A stretch of DNA of 64,000 nucleotides, from positions 17,511,859-17,575,858 of the forward strand of contig OX328099.1 in the NCBI GenBank assembly GCA_946811185.2, given 5' to 3'. Within the stretch, counting starts at the first letter, position 1; the number at the start of each line of letters is the position of its first letter. Shown here piece by piece: positions 1 through 9,542 of this stretch. A program made the position numbers and the translations under genes. The notes beneath the pieces are model-generated. The model saw only the letters and a program-made list of their open reading frames with translations. It did not search any database and had not been told where the DNA came from. The DNA is from Hippopus hippopus. Lineage: Eukaryota > Mollusca > Bivalvia > Cardiida > Cardiidae.

Positions 1-220
1 TGTTTGACAGCAAAAAAAATGCAGGAAATAAGCCTTTCTCACCAGTGATGGTCAAGATCAGATTTTACAGCATTTTGTCTGACCTCAGATCTTGTTTTGG
101 TCTGTTTCCAAGATTTTCTAGCATAAAAAGCTTTATATATGCAATAATCTGGTTTATTATTTTTCTGTCAGAAAATACTGTTTTTGTTTATTTTGCTCTG
201 TTGAAGTTGATTTTATGATA

Positions 221-451
221 TTAACTCTTAACCAAATGACAAAATTTTGTACTCAACCAAATTGAAAGCATTTGCAGACGACAAAAATTAAAGGTAGTTC
301 TAATTATGATTTCTGCCTTTGATAGGGTAGAAACATTGTTGGAAAAGGAGAAAATGCTGGTTACCAGCATTTTCTCCTTTTCCCACTATGTTTTCAAAAG
401 GCTTTTTTTCTCAGGGCCGTTAAAAGTCGGGATTGTGCGGTAAAGGGTTAA
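221..451 (-). mobile_element. Family A MITE, full-length copy (A01)
   Basis: This is a non-autonomous element with no coding capacity. The left end reads TTAACTCTTAACCAAATGAC and the right end reads GTAAAGGGTTAA. The centre at about 333-396 is a long dyad, with GGAAAAGGAGAAAATGCTGG facing its complement. In this report + orientation means the arm containing CACAATCCCGACTTTTAACG is on the left; here it is on the right, so the copy is minus. TTAA-bounded CYCTTTACC ends suggest a piggyBac-type or Kolobok-type transposase acted in trans, which is inference. Confidence 0.9.
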
Positions 452-574
452 ACCCTTTGTCATGCAATCCTGTGTTTTAACAGCCATGAGGAAGAAGACC
501 TTTGAAAACATTGTGGAAAAAGGAGAAATCGGTGTTTTTTTACAAGTCCCATCATTAAAACCACAACCTAACTA

Positions 575-1979
575 TGAGGGTTGCCCCAAAATTCCGTGAC
601 AATTTCAATAGCAAGAGAAAATGAAACGCTACAAATGCAATTTTTCGATATGTTTTCAATACATGTATACCAAACATGTATATTGAAAATCACACAAAAA
701 TCTTTACAAATAAGAAAATTATAGTATAAATACCACAACACGTACCCACACTTCGGCGCACGTCATGCGTTAATTAACGACGTCAGTGTTAAGTTTAAGA
801 GCCTTTGTCATGGTATTCTCCGTGAAATTCAACGCATTTGCCATGTCATTTAATCCACGGCTGCTCAAAAACTGTCTTAAACCATATTTCTGTCAGAGCT
901 CTGTTAAAAGCAAATATAGCAGACATCAGCTCACTGCTGAAATCAAACTTGCGACTTCGTAAATCCTCCTTAACCTGTGGAAGGCAGGCCAAGTTGTAAA
1001 TCCGAGTAGAAATTTTTGCCTTCTTGGATGGAGGGATCCGAGATGTCTTCCATATACTGGGCTGTCGCTTTCCTCTGGGTTTGAAGTAGTTTAACCACCT
1101 CTCATCTGCTGTAAAAAGAGAGTCCAACAGAGCGTCGTCTGCTTTAACTCGAGCAAGAAATTCTAGGGACATGTGAACCTTCATCTGTTTGTTATCATCA
1201 GATATCAGATGTGGAGCCCAGCTCTCGCAAACTAGTGATATGTTCAGTTTGTCCTTAAATACTCTGTGGAAAAAAAGACCTTGAAATGGCGGTTGACGAT
1301 GGTACCTCTCTGACTGTTAGTTTCCGATCTGTAAAAATGCATCTCTTCACCAAATCACACGACTCTTCATCGAAAGAAATCGGCCAAACATTTCGTGCTT
1401 TCTCCTCTTTCTAGCGTTCACCTGCCCTCAAGTCTGTTTTACTGCCATGGTACTTGTAAGCAAGTGCTCGAGTAATGTTTTTAAACTTTTCAGTACGCCA
1501 GATTTGTTCTATAGTCTAGTCGAGTGTAATTCCAAGATCTGCACAAAATTTTATAACTTCGCTGCGCCGTGCAATCTTCTGACGTCATTTCAAAATTCCT
1601 ATTTTCTGCTGATCTTTTTCGTTTGTTTGTATACCATCTGTTATTTACTCGATCACATTCAAATTTTCTGTGATGACATCAAAGTTTCAGAAGAAAATGT
1701 CCATGTAATATGAAGCAGAAATGATATCAAATATCGAAAATATTCGTACATGATTGGAGTTCATACAGAAAATGTATATGGAGAAAATGGCGTGCGCCGG
1801 CAAATGATACCTCCTTATCAATTTTGTGAATTTAAAGTAAAATTAAAGCTAATATTTCATTGGAGACTTAATAGAAAGTGAAATAACATCTTCATGGATG
1901 AAATGTGTGAAAATGAATGTCCTGGCGCTAAAAATGGCTTGTTTATGAAATTTGTCACGGAGTTTTGGGACAACCCTCG
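575..1979 (-). mobile_element. mariner-family DNA transposon, degenerate copy
   Basis: The termini are inverted repeats of about 30 bp. The left end starts TGAGGGTTGCCCCAAAATTC and the complement of the right end starts CGAGGGTTGTCCCAAAACTC; both continue into CGTGACAA with about three mismatches in total. A TA dinucleotide lies directly outside each end (573-574 and 1980-1981), as expected for Tc1/mariner. The boundaries are independently confirmed because removing the element restores an interrupted family A MITE. The transposase is on the minus strand and broken. Confidence 0.93.
846..1588 (-). pseudogene. mariner transposase remnant, catalytic core deleted
   Basis: This would encode a transposase of the mariner (DDE/D) type. 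On the minus strand an ATG at 1588 opens an N-terminus-like stretch, then a frame change leads into VIKFCADLGIT and an in-frame stop. Further on are the helix-turn-helix-type segment DRKLTVREV (around 1300-1340), then after another frame change the diagnostic WAPHLIS motif (about 1205-1225; family WVPHxL), and TADERW near 1100 (family TGDExW, first catalytic Asp). After IPPSKKAKIS (about 1010) the sequence jumps directly to the C-terminal motif DLRSRKF, so the stretch that normally carries the second and third catalytic Asp is absent. The copy cannot make active enzyme. It ends at a stop at 846. Confidence 0.85.
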
Positions 1980-2124
1980 TAATGTCTGTAAATGTTTTGA
2001 ATGTGGATAGTTCAAAGACTTTGTTGTGGAGGAAAGAGTTAATGCAGAAAATAAAAGAATAAGAAAAAACTCAAAAATGCAGATAGTGGTATACATGCGA
2101 CATCGTGTTCATTTGTATTTTTAT

Positions 2125-2385
2125 ATGGCTTGCAGTACGCGAAAAGGGGCATTCGGACATTTGTGTAAAGTGTCGTCACGGATCAGCCTGCGCAGTCCAC
2201 GCAGGCTAATCCGAAACGACACTTTTCGTTTTTATTTTTCTGTTTTGCGCAAGTTTACTGTAGCACAAAATCTAATGTGGTCATAAAGTGCCGTCTCGGA
2301 TTAGCCTGCGCGGATTGCGCAGGCTGATCCGATACGACACTTTATGCAAATGTCCGAGAGTCCCTTTTCGCGTGTTGCAGGCCAT
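2125..2385. mobile_element. Element E: long-TIR fold-back element with two GC-rich internal dyads
   Basis: The left end ATGGCTTGCAGTACGCGAAA and the complement of the right end ATGGCCTGCAACACGCGAAA begin inverted repeats of about 60 bp, both including CGGACATTTG and AAAGTGTCGT. Inside each repeat sits a second dyad: GGATCAGCCTGCGCAG with CGCAGGCTAATCC around 2179-2212, and GGATTAGCCTGCGCGG with GCGCAGGCTGATCC around 2297-2331. The whole 261 bp can therefore fold both as one long stem and as two hairpins. No coding capacity. Its GC content stands out from the AT-rich surroundings. Confidence 0.85.
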
Positions 2386-2389
2386 GTAT

Positions 2390-2638
2390 GAGTGGTGCTT
2401 TGGAAAAAGGGGGTTTTATGCATCTCCATGATGCATTTTACCAAGCAAGTCATCACAATTTTAGATCCATAAAATCCATTCTGTCTTACAAGTGAATGAA
2501 TCATAAGATATATAGGTCCTTGGACATGCAGAAAATTTACTACCCGCAAAAATTTTTTGACCCATGTCAGCTTGCACTAACTGCGCAGGCTGACGTGGTT
2601 TGATACTTTATGCACCCCCCCTTTCATAGAGCATGGCT
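2390..2638 (+). mobile_element. Element D, uninterrupted copy
   Basis: This MITE-like element starts GTGGTGCTTTGGAAAAAGGG and ends CCCCTTTCATAGAGCATGGC, so its ends are imperfect inverted repeats of GCCATGCTYTGKRAAAAGGGG type. It is the empty-site counterpart of the copy at 54093-54553, which carries a family A insertion. The internal stretch AGATCCATAAAATCCATTCT (about 2463-2482) corresponds to the A insertion site in that other copy. Confidence 0.75.
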
Positions 2639-2995
2639 ATATATGTATATATTGAGAGAGAGCTGTCAATCATATGCTCACCAATCATATGGTATTGTGT
2701 TCAAGTATTGGACAAGACTCCCCTGGGCATTCTGAATCAATCTAACACAATTATAGCCCTAGACTATTGATTTCTGATACAATGACCCAGGGTTGCTGAA
2801 TAATAAATTGATTTTCTTCACCCATTATCATCACAAAAGAAATGAAAAAGGGAAACCTTTTGAGTCTCTCAGTAGTTATAAATTTGAAAGATTTTTAGAG
2901 CCCTTGGGTCTTGCATATTGAAAGTCTGTATTCTATAAGGATTGAAATTCTTTGTCTTTTCTTCTGTTTGCCTCTCCCTTATTTTAGGAAGCCTT
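2639..2995. other. Unassigned AT-rich spacer
   Basis: It holds a short TA/GA microsatellite-like stretch near 2640-2665 and otherwise no repeat, dyad or coding signal that I can support. Confidence 0.4.
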
Positions 2996-3224
2996 TTAGC
3001 CCTTTACAGCACAAGGCTGACTTTTAACGACCCTTGGAAATAAGCCTTTTGAAAACATTGTGGGAAAAGGAGAAAATGCTGGTAACCAGCATTTTCTCCT
3101 TTACCCACAATGTTTTCTACCCTATCAAAGAAAAATTGCACCATTTCAGATACAATGAAATTGTCGTCTGCAAAAGCTTTCAATTTGAACAAGGCTCAAA
3201 TTTTGTCATCTGGTAAAGGGTTAA
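2996..3224 (+). mobile_element. Family A MITE (A03)
   Basis: The left end is TTTAGCCCTTTACAGCACAA, the right end GGTAAAGGGTTAA. The central dyad at about 3052-3117 is nearly perfect, with GCTGGTAACCAGC at its axis. A tRNA-like fragment begins right after its TTAA. Confidence 0.9.
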
Positions 3225-3235
3225 CTCTTTACTAC

Positions 3236-3360
3236 CAAGCCATGGTAGGTAATGCAGTCGGTAGCATATATGACTTTGGACCAGGGGGGTCACTGGTTTG
3301 AATCCCCAGATCAGTCAATTTCTTTCCATGGATTGACAAGACAAATTTATGATGCATGGC
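3236..3360 (+). mobile_element. SINE head fragment (tRNA-derived)
   Basis: The stretch contains a Pol III B-box-like GGTTTGAATCC (3294-3304), preceded by a run resembling the A-box region (GCAGTCGGTAGCATATATGA), then CAGTCAATTTCTTTCC, a stretch shared with the SINE bodies at 14105 and 37723. The 3' body is missing. Confidence 0.6.
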
Positions 3361-5220
3361 ATCATAGAAGCCGCAATCTTTTGGTGGACAATTTCAGAAA
3401 TACTGACTTTCTAGAAAAAATGTGATGACATTTTTGTATCTCTTCCCCCCCCCCCCACACACACACGCAAACGGAAGATCGTGACAAATGATACTAAAAT
3501 GCAGGATAAAAAAGGCAGAAGTTAAGAGAGGAATCTTAAATTATCTTGTACCATTATTATCATCATAATCATCATTATCATTTAAAGTGATGATGCATAT
3601 GTAAGAAAACATGTAAAAGCATTGGAATTTTCAAAATTCTACTCAAAGTTTGAAAATGGAGAAAATGCGCATGAATTCAAGTACAGGATTTTTCATTATT
3701 AAATGACTTTAAAAAGCAAACTTCTGTAGGGACATCAAGGCGACACTGCGGAATTATGTAAGTTAGTAATTATTGAAAGTGATATTTAGATCGTTATTCA
3801 CGTAGATCTACATGCATTTACAATTTTTTAGTGATATTTTCTTTGAGTTTCATTTTTTTACAAATAGAAAAAAGAAAAAATATATTCAACAACTTTCTTC
3901 TAAAACATTATCATTTTGCTTGTCAAAAAAAGTCTTGGCCTGCTTGTAACAAAGTGAATCTTTACATTTCTACACCAGAATTAGAGACTTTTGCATAGTA
4001 TTTCCAAAATTCTTCTGATCATAGCCTTCACAGTTGGCGCAAACCACAAAAAAAACCCAAAATTATTTTTTAAGCCTTTAAGGATCTGGATATATTCAAC
4101 TACAACATAGTAACTATTACTCTATATATATATCGTTTAATAAAAATTAGTTTGAACTAATTTCTGCAAATGCCTTGTACAAACCTATAAAACTTCTAAT
4201 GTAAACTTCAAGAGCCAATCCAAAGCCTTGACCAGCAGCGACGTAAAAAGTTGTATATGCACAGTGATAGGTTTGGTAATAACTTTATCCTTTCAACTAC
4301 ACCGAATGAAATTAATATACTGAGTAAGGAAAATGAAACAAAATTTTTTTACGTTTACAATATCTTATAAAAAATTTAAAAAATATTACACAGGCTTATG
4401 TATTGTCTGATCTTTATCTATTTCTGTCATTTTCGAACAGTTTCAACCCTTAGAGCACTATGCACCACTTTGGTATTTTTTGTGGACAACGTACATCACG
4501 ATCCATACATTTTTCACGGGTATTGTAGATCAGAACCTTACTGTACAGAACTTACAGTCTGATCATAACAGCTTCGACACACACAATACACTAAATGCTA
4601 AATTTTACTGGGCTCATAAGGTAGATCGTCCATGTTACAAAATTCGATGAGGCTAAAGTGTCGACGAAGGGAAGAAAAAGTGTTATCTCTTCACAAGTAG
4701 GCCTATTCTATAAATAGCTGATGTCAGCTCTTACTGTGTAGGGAGGTAACCAATTTATACCTTGATCAAAGGTTAACCGCCCTATTACCGTTACAGATTA
4801 AAAATGGACGAAACACTTGTACATAAAACTGCTTCTGATTATCATATTCTAAGATACTCTCCATCTCATAATTGTTATTAGTTTGTTTTGCAAAAAAGTA
4901 GACAAATGCGAAAACGGTTTAGAGGTGGGAGAGCCTATGATAAACGGAAAGCATTATAATTTCGTTTGGGAACAAAGAAGGAATCCTTTAAGTTGGAAAA
5001 GTTCGAGGGACTAGCCAATAAAAGGAAATTTATTTCTCTGTATTTTCATTGTTATTTGAGAATGAACATGTATTGCAAGAAAACCAGACTTGATGTTCAT
5101 GTAGGTCTGATTGAATGTTTGAGAAAGAGTCATGTGGAGTAATTTTGTAACACTAACACGACATTATTAGGAAATTTCCAAAAATGATAACCAGTCGAAT
5201 AATTACTGATCATCTACATG
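3361..5220. other. Unassigned region with simple repeats and a TATA-like site
   Basis: About 1.9 kb without recognisable mobile elements. It has a C-run plus CA microsatellite at about 3446-3467 and an ATT/ATC trinucleotide-like patch at 3546-3584. A clean TATA-box-like CTATAAATAG lies at 4708-4717 in a stretch of unique sequence that is richer in CpG than its surroundings. I see no supported exon. Confidence 0.4.
4708..4717 (+). promoter_or_regulatory. TATA-box-like motif in unique sequence
   Basis: CTATAAATAG matches the core promoter TATA consensus. It lies inside one of the few repeat-free stretches. No transcript or first exon can be shown from sequence, so this is only a candidate. Confidence 0.15.
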
Positions 5221-5261
5221 GTAAATAGTTTAGGTACATTCCTACTGGAAGCCGCTTTCAA

Positions 5262-5460
5262 GCGGCTTCCAATGATAGTAATGCGACAGGATTCATCCCT
5301 GGCACAGCTGCTAATTTTTTCAATGATGGTTATGTGGGAAAGCTGCCAGAGGCTTTGGAAAGATATTGTGCGAAGAACTGGTAAAACAAACCCCAGCAAA
5401 GCAGAACCACTGCCATATAACTGATATAATCTTGAAAATTGCTTTGATGACCATACAATT
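5262..5460 (+). mobile_element. SINE 3' body fragment, head missing
   Basis: It matches the body of the SINEs at 14105-14421 and 37723-38038: GCGACAGGATTCATCCCTGG, GGTTATGTGGGAAAGC, GGAAAGATATTGTGCG, AACTGGTAAAA and the tail ending CCATACAATTAATTAA. The tRNA-like head is absent. A perfect short dyad GAAGCCGC/GCGGCTTC lies just upstream at 5249-5270. Confidence 0.65.
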
Positions 5461-5462
5461 AA

Positions 5463-5530
5463 TTAACCCTTTAGCAAATGACCAAATGTTTGGCTTGTAA
5501 AAGTTCCAAAGCATTTGCAGACAACAGATT
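5463..5530 (-). mobile_element. Family A MITE arm fragment (A04)
   Basis: TTAACCCTTTAGCAAATGAC continues into GCATTTGCAGACAACAG, the right arm of family A in minus orientation. Core and other arm are missing. Confidence 0.65.
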
Positions 5531-6180
5531 AACCCTTTATATACTACACAAGTTATGTACACTAAGCACTGCCCAGTATTCACTGATAGGCAATGCAGGC
5601 TGATTGTCAGGTAGAATACTAGCCTCAAAATGGCTTCCAACAGGCTGCCAAAGTAAAAGTGACACAGCTTCACATTACACTGTTTTTCAAAGCTTTTTGA
5701 TGATTTGACAAAGTAACTTAAGTTTAGTACTTACAGACTTTCAACCTTTTTTAATCCAAAGGTGTTTCCAGTCAAAAAAGCAATGATTATGTACAAATAT
5801 TCTGTACAAATTCCTTCTGACAGAGATCCACAGGTGGATTCTGTTTTTCACTATTGACACTCTGTAGCATGTTTTAAAGTATAATTGTTCCTGACACACA
5901 TTCAATATTGTTTTTATTATTTTTTCATGCAAGGGGAATTTAGGTATCTGCATGAAAAATAACTCTCCCACAAGCGCATGTATTTCTACCAGAGTTGTTG
6001 GGTGCTAAATATGGTCAGCCTTTTCAGAGTTCATTCTCACAGCGCAATTGTTGGTCTCTGGGACATTATATTGCATCAGATGATTTTGAAAGGATTGCAG
6101 AAAAAATTTGTCATTTTTTCTCTTGTTCTCTGCTGTTCCGAGTTAAAAACCTTTGCATAAACGGTCACCAGAAAAGAATT
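5531..6180. other. Unassigned spacer
   Basis: I see no supported gene or repeat here; the longest open frames lack splice signals and recognisable composition. Confidence 0.4.
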
Positions 6181-6270
6181 ACTTTCGCTTTGAACCTCCG
6201 GCGGTTGAACTCGACACGACCGCGTCGATCTCATTCTCCGACTCATCATTGTCTGATTTCTTTTGTCAAA
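6181..6270 (-). pseudogene. Possible coding fragment with a Ser/Lys-rich C-terminus
   Basis: On the minus strand a frame opened by a stop reads KKSDNDESENEID, continues through a Ser/Thr/Gly stretch and ends GGSKRK followed by a stop. The charged, low-complexity composition and a local rise in CpG differ from neighbouring DNA. There is no start, no clear splice acceptor and no recognised family. It could be a gene or transposase relic, or chance. Confidence 0.2.
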
Positions 6271-6756
6271 TATGGGCTAATATCAATATCAAAACAATAT
6301 TTAGTTATTCAAACATATTATCCACTGATAGAAAGTCGATCTCTGTGCAAAAACCCCTCGAATTCGCTGTAACTTCAACTATCATAACTCGCCATTGTTT
6401 TCGAAATTCTCTGAACACATGCCGTGTAAAAAAGGTCGGAAAATACCTCGCATTCTTTTGATTTGAGCTAAAAATAGTAGCTTTACACACCAAAGAAATG
6501 AGAAACATTATTTGATTGGATAATGATTTCAGATTTGTTGCATTTTGGGTAGGTTTGAACCAATCGGCCTCTTTTTAACATCGGTCTTCTAGAACTTACC
6601 AAAATGCGTCACTGGGATTTCCTAGAGTGGAAAACACAGCACGGCATAGCGTCACTCGGATTACAAGCCAGGTAAATTACAACACATATTGGCTGCACTG
6701 GGATTTCGGGGGTAGTATTTTTCGACGCTCTCTTGCGTCTCTCGTATATAAAGGGT
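6271..6756. other. Unique, relatively CpG-rich stretch
   Basis: It contains two CCAAT-type motifs (TTGATTGGAT near 6512 and AACCAATCGG near 6558) and a repeated CACTGGGATTTC motif (6611 and 6697). It ends at CTCGTATATAAAGGG where a family A remnant starts. No transcript structure is evident. Confidence 0.3.
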
Positions 6757-6920
6757 TAAATCGGGCTCCAATGTTGGAAGTTGTCTTTGAAAGGATAGAA
6801 AATATTATTGGAAGAGGAAAAATAATGGCTCTCAGTATTTTCTACTTTTCCCCACAATATTTTCATAAGGCCTTCATCCTTTTAATGATCTAAACTCGGA
6901 ATTGTTTGGTAAGGGGTTAA
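6757..6920 (-). mobile_element. Family A MITE lacking one arm (A05), first of a chain of three
   Basis: It retains the diverged dyad at about 6796-6860 and the arm ending GGAATTGTTTGGTAAGGGGT TAA. The opposite terminal arm is absent. Its terminal TTAA (6917-6920) is also the start of the next element. Confidence 0.75.
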
Positions 6921-7149
6921 CCCTATACCACACAATCCCGACTTTCAACAACCCTGAGAAAGGAAGGCATTCGAAAACATGGTGGGAGAAGGAGAAAATG
7001 CTAGTAACCAGCATTTTTTCTCCTTTTCCCACAATGTTTTCTACCTATCTCAAAATCAAATTTCAATGTTTGAGTCACATTTAATATGTGGTCTACAAAT
7101 GCTTTCAATTTGAACTAGTCTAAAAGTTTGCCGTTCGGTAAAGAGTTAA
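6917..7149 (+). mobile_element. Family A MITE (A06), middle of a chain
   Basis: The left end TTAACCCTATACCACACAAT and right end GGTAAAGAGTTAA share TTAA tetranucleotides with both neighbours. The dyad around 6977-7041 has one extra T in its right half. Confidence 0.9.
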
Positions 7150-7374
7150 CTCATTACCAAACGACAAAATTTTAGGTTTATCCAAATCAAAAGCATTTGC
7201 AGAAGACAAAATAAAAGTGACTGAAAATTTGAAATTTGTTTTGTGAAGGGTAGAAAACATTGTGGGAAAAGGAGAAAATGCTGGTTACCAGCATTTTCTC
7301 CTATTCCCACAATGATTTCTAAAGGCTTCTTTCTCAGGGTCGTCAAAAGTAGGGATTGTGTGGTAATGGGTTAA
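7146..7374 (-). mobile_element. Family A MITE (A07), end of a chain
   Basis: TTAACTCATTACCAAACGAC starts the copy and GTGGTAATGGGTTAA ends it. The dyad around 7255-7320 has GCTGGTTACCAGC at its axis, the minus-orientation form. Confidence 0.9.
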
Positions 7375-7515
7375 ATTAAGCAACATCAGAACATTTGGGA
7401 AAAGTAAGTTGTAAGCTCTATATTGTATAAATTGCTCTTTTATGGCCTTCCTGACACAACTTTCAGCAAATGGGTTTGAAATTATCCTTGTAAGATGATC
7501 AGCACAAATTAAAGT

Positions 7516-7740
7516 TTAACCCTTTACTGCACAATGCTGACTTTTAATGGCCCTAGGAAAAAGGCCTTTTGAAAACACTGGGGGAAAAGGAGAAAATGCT
7601 GGTAACCAGCATTTTCTTCTTTTCCCACAAGGTTTTCTACCCTATTAAAGAAACAAATGCACCATTTTAGCCACAATGAAATTGATGTCTGCAAATGCTT
7701 TCAATTTGGTCAAAGCTAAAAAATTTTGTCATCTGTTAAT
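7516..7740 (+). mobile_element. Family A MITE (A08)
   Basis: The left end is TTAACCCTTTACTGCACAAT. The dyad is well preserved around 7572-7636. The right end is worn (TTTTGTCATCTGTTAATGC), so the TTAA boundary is lost. Confidence 0.85.
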
Positions 7741-7856
7741 GCAATTATGTAAGCAACTGCTGTATTTTTCCACAATGTGGTCAAAAGTGGTTTATGAAAA
7801 AAGTTGTCTATGTTGGGTGTTCAGCACTTGTGTCATAGTGACCAGAATTATGATAG

Positions 7857-7872
7857 AAAAATAAATAATATA
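7857..7872. repeat. SINE target-site duplication, left copy
   Basis: The 16-nt AAAAATAAATAATATA is repeated exactly at 8086-8101 on the other side of the minus-strand SINE. Confidence 0.85.
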
Positions 7873-8085
7873 GTTTTAAACCTATTTATTTTACATCGAT
7901 TGAGAAACAAGTTTTTACAACTTATACTAATCTCTCTCGATTCTGCTTCGTGGGAACTACACCAGTACTCGCGCCGAATGTGTGGGCCAATGAAAGATCC
8001 CAAAGTTGACACCCACTCCCGAGTATCGAACTCGGGACCTCATGGTTACGAGGCTGACGCTCTACCTCACAACCACGGACACCAC
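7873..8085 (-). mobile_element. tRNA-derived SINE with perfect 16-bp target duplication
   Basis: On the minus strand it begins GTGGTGTCCGTGGTTGTGAG, with an A-box-like GTGAGGTAGAGCG and a B-box GAGTTCGATACTC (complement of about 8020-8032). The acceptor ends do not pair as in a working tRNA, so it is a SINE head and not a tRNA gene. The body differs from that of the SINEs at 14105 and 37723, so at least two SINE types are present. The exact 16-bp duplication AAAAATAAATAATATA implies LINE-type target-primed insertion and relative youth. Confidence 0.85.
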
Positions 8086-8122
8086 AAAAATAAATAATAT
8101 AACTTCGATACAAATTTTGCCA

Positions 8123-8345
8123 TTTAACACTATATGAAACAATTCTGTTTTTAACAATCCTGAGGAAAAAGGCTTTTAAAAAGCATTGTCAGAAAAAGAC
8201 AAAATGCTGATAACCAGCATTGCCCCCTTTTCTGACAATGTTTTTCTCCCTTTTGGAGACAGTTTCAGTTTTTTTAGCCACATTTAATTTGTTTCTTGCA
8301 AACATTTAATTTGGACAAGCCCTTAATTTTATTGTAAAGGGTTAC
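8123..8345 (+). mobile_element. Family A MITE, diverged copy (A09)
   Basis: The left end is TTAACACTATATGAAACAAT and the right end GTAAAGGGTTA. The dyad has drifted (AGAAAAAGACAAAATGCTGA with GCCCCCTTTTCTGACAATG). Confidence 0.8.
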
Positions 8346-8371
8346 CTCTTTAATACTGAAAGACACTCCAG

Positions 8372-8492
8372 AGCCTCAGCCTAAGTACCGGTAAACCCAG
8401 GAAAACATGAATATGTGAGCTGTCGCAGGGATATGACTGAAATACTGTTGAAAGCGGCGTAAACCACCATTCAACCAACCAACAAAATTTTA
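8372..8492 (+). mobile_element. SINE 3' tail fragment
   Basis: GATATGACTGAAATACTGTT, AAAGCGGCGTAAACC and a CAACCAACCAACA end match the tails of the other SINEs in the window. The head is absent. Confidence 0.6.
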
Positions 8493-8868
8493 TACTTAGC
8501 AGATGGCAAATCAAATGTAGCTCCAAGGATGGAAATCGAATATGAAAAAACAGAAAATCTGTGTTATGCCGAAGGGCTCTTGGCATTCATTTAGAACAGT
8601 GTCTGATATAACAGAGCAGTTGGAAGGGGGGATTAAGTACTAAGACACTTTCTGTAATAGTTTGGGCATGTTCTTATTGGATTGTCCTGTTTTAGACCAG
8701 GGTTCTGATAAATTAGCCAATCAGTGCTCATGTTTTAGTCTGTATATTTTGCAATGCTTTGTCATTCCACATGGTCTTAGTCAAAAACTAAGACAAAACC
8801 TGGTGGGATATAGACAACCCCTCTCTTTGTCTATCCGAAACTTCTATACCCAGTAGTTCGTTGGCCTC
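8493..8868. other. Unassigned spacer
   Basis: No repeat or gene could be supported. Confidence 0.35.
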
Positions 8869-9097
8869 TTAATTCTTTACCTAACGACAAAATTTTAGAC
8901 TTGTCGAAATTGAAAGCATGTGCAGACAACAAAATAAATGTGACTGTAAAATTGAAATTTGTTTTGGGAAGGATAGAAAACATTGTGGGAAAAGGAGAAA
9001 ATGCTGGTTACCAGCATTTTCTCCTTTTCCCACAATGTTTTCAGAAGGCTTTTTTATCAGGGTCGTTGAAACCCGGGATTGTTTGGTAAAGAGTTAA
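8869..9097 (-). mobile_element. Family A MITE (A10), first of a chain of four
   Basis: TTAATTCTTTACCTAACGAC begins the copy and GGTAAAGAGTTAA ends it. The dyad at about 8977-9042 is essentially perfect, with the minus-form axis GCTGGTTACCAGC. Confidence 0.92.
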
Positions 9098-9291
9098 AAA
9101 GCAATCCTGTGTTTCCACAAGCCTGAAGAAGGGTTTTGGAAATAAGCATTTTGGTAAGAAGCATTTCCACCTTTCTTTTATAGTGTTTACTGCCCTTTAA
9201 AAGAGAAATTCAATGATTTCAGATTCATTCATCAACTACAAAATACCTCCGATGGACTGGTCTAAAACCTTGTGGTTTGGTAAAGATTCAA
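9094..9291 (+). mobile_element. Family A MITE, degraded (A11)
   Basis: It starts at the shared TTAA with AAAAGCAATCCTGTGTTTCC and ends CTTGTGGTTTGGTAAAGATT. The core is largely eroded (AAGCATTTTGGTAAGAAGCA), unlike its neighbours, so it is older or partly deleted. Confidence 0.7.
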
Positions 9292-9315
9292 GGACCATGG
9301 TGCATTGATTTTATC

Positions 9316-9542
9316 TTTACTCTTCACCACACAATAAAGAGTTTTAACAACCCTCAGAAACAAATCTTTTGCAAACATTGTTGGCAAAGAAGGAAATGCT
9401 GTTAGCCATTGTCTCCATTTCCCAAAATGTTTACTAACCTTTTAGTGACAACCCCCCTTTAATTTTAGCAACATTTAATTTGTTGTCTGTACAGCTTCCA
9501 ATTTGGACAACTCTAAATTTTTGTCATCTAGTAAAGAGTTAA
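9316..9542 (+). mobile_element. Family A MITE, diverged (A12)
   Basis: TTTACTCTTCACCACACAAT starts it and CTAGTAAAGAGTTAA ends it. The dyad is interrupted (AGGAAATGCTGTTAGCCATT). Confidence 0.82.

Larger units (their letters stand above)
447..2042 (+). mobile_element. Family A MITE split by a mariner insertion (A02)
   Basis: The left arm runs from 447 (TTAAACCCTTTGTCATGCAA) to about 572. The right arm resumes at 1982 (ATGTCTGTAAATGTTTTGAA) and ends at 2042 with GGAAAGAGTTAA. Joining 572 to 1982 restores the normal order of a family A right arm, so the mariner at 575-1979 was inserted after this copy. The second half of the central dyad is missing; it jumps from GGAGAAAT near 530 straight to ACAAGTCCCATCATTAAAAC. 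Confidence 0.85.
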
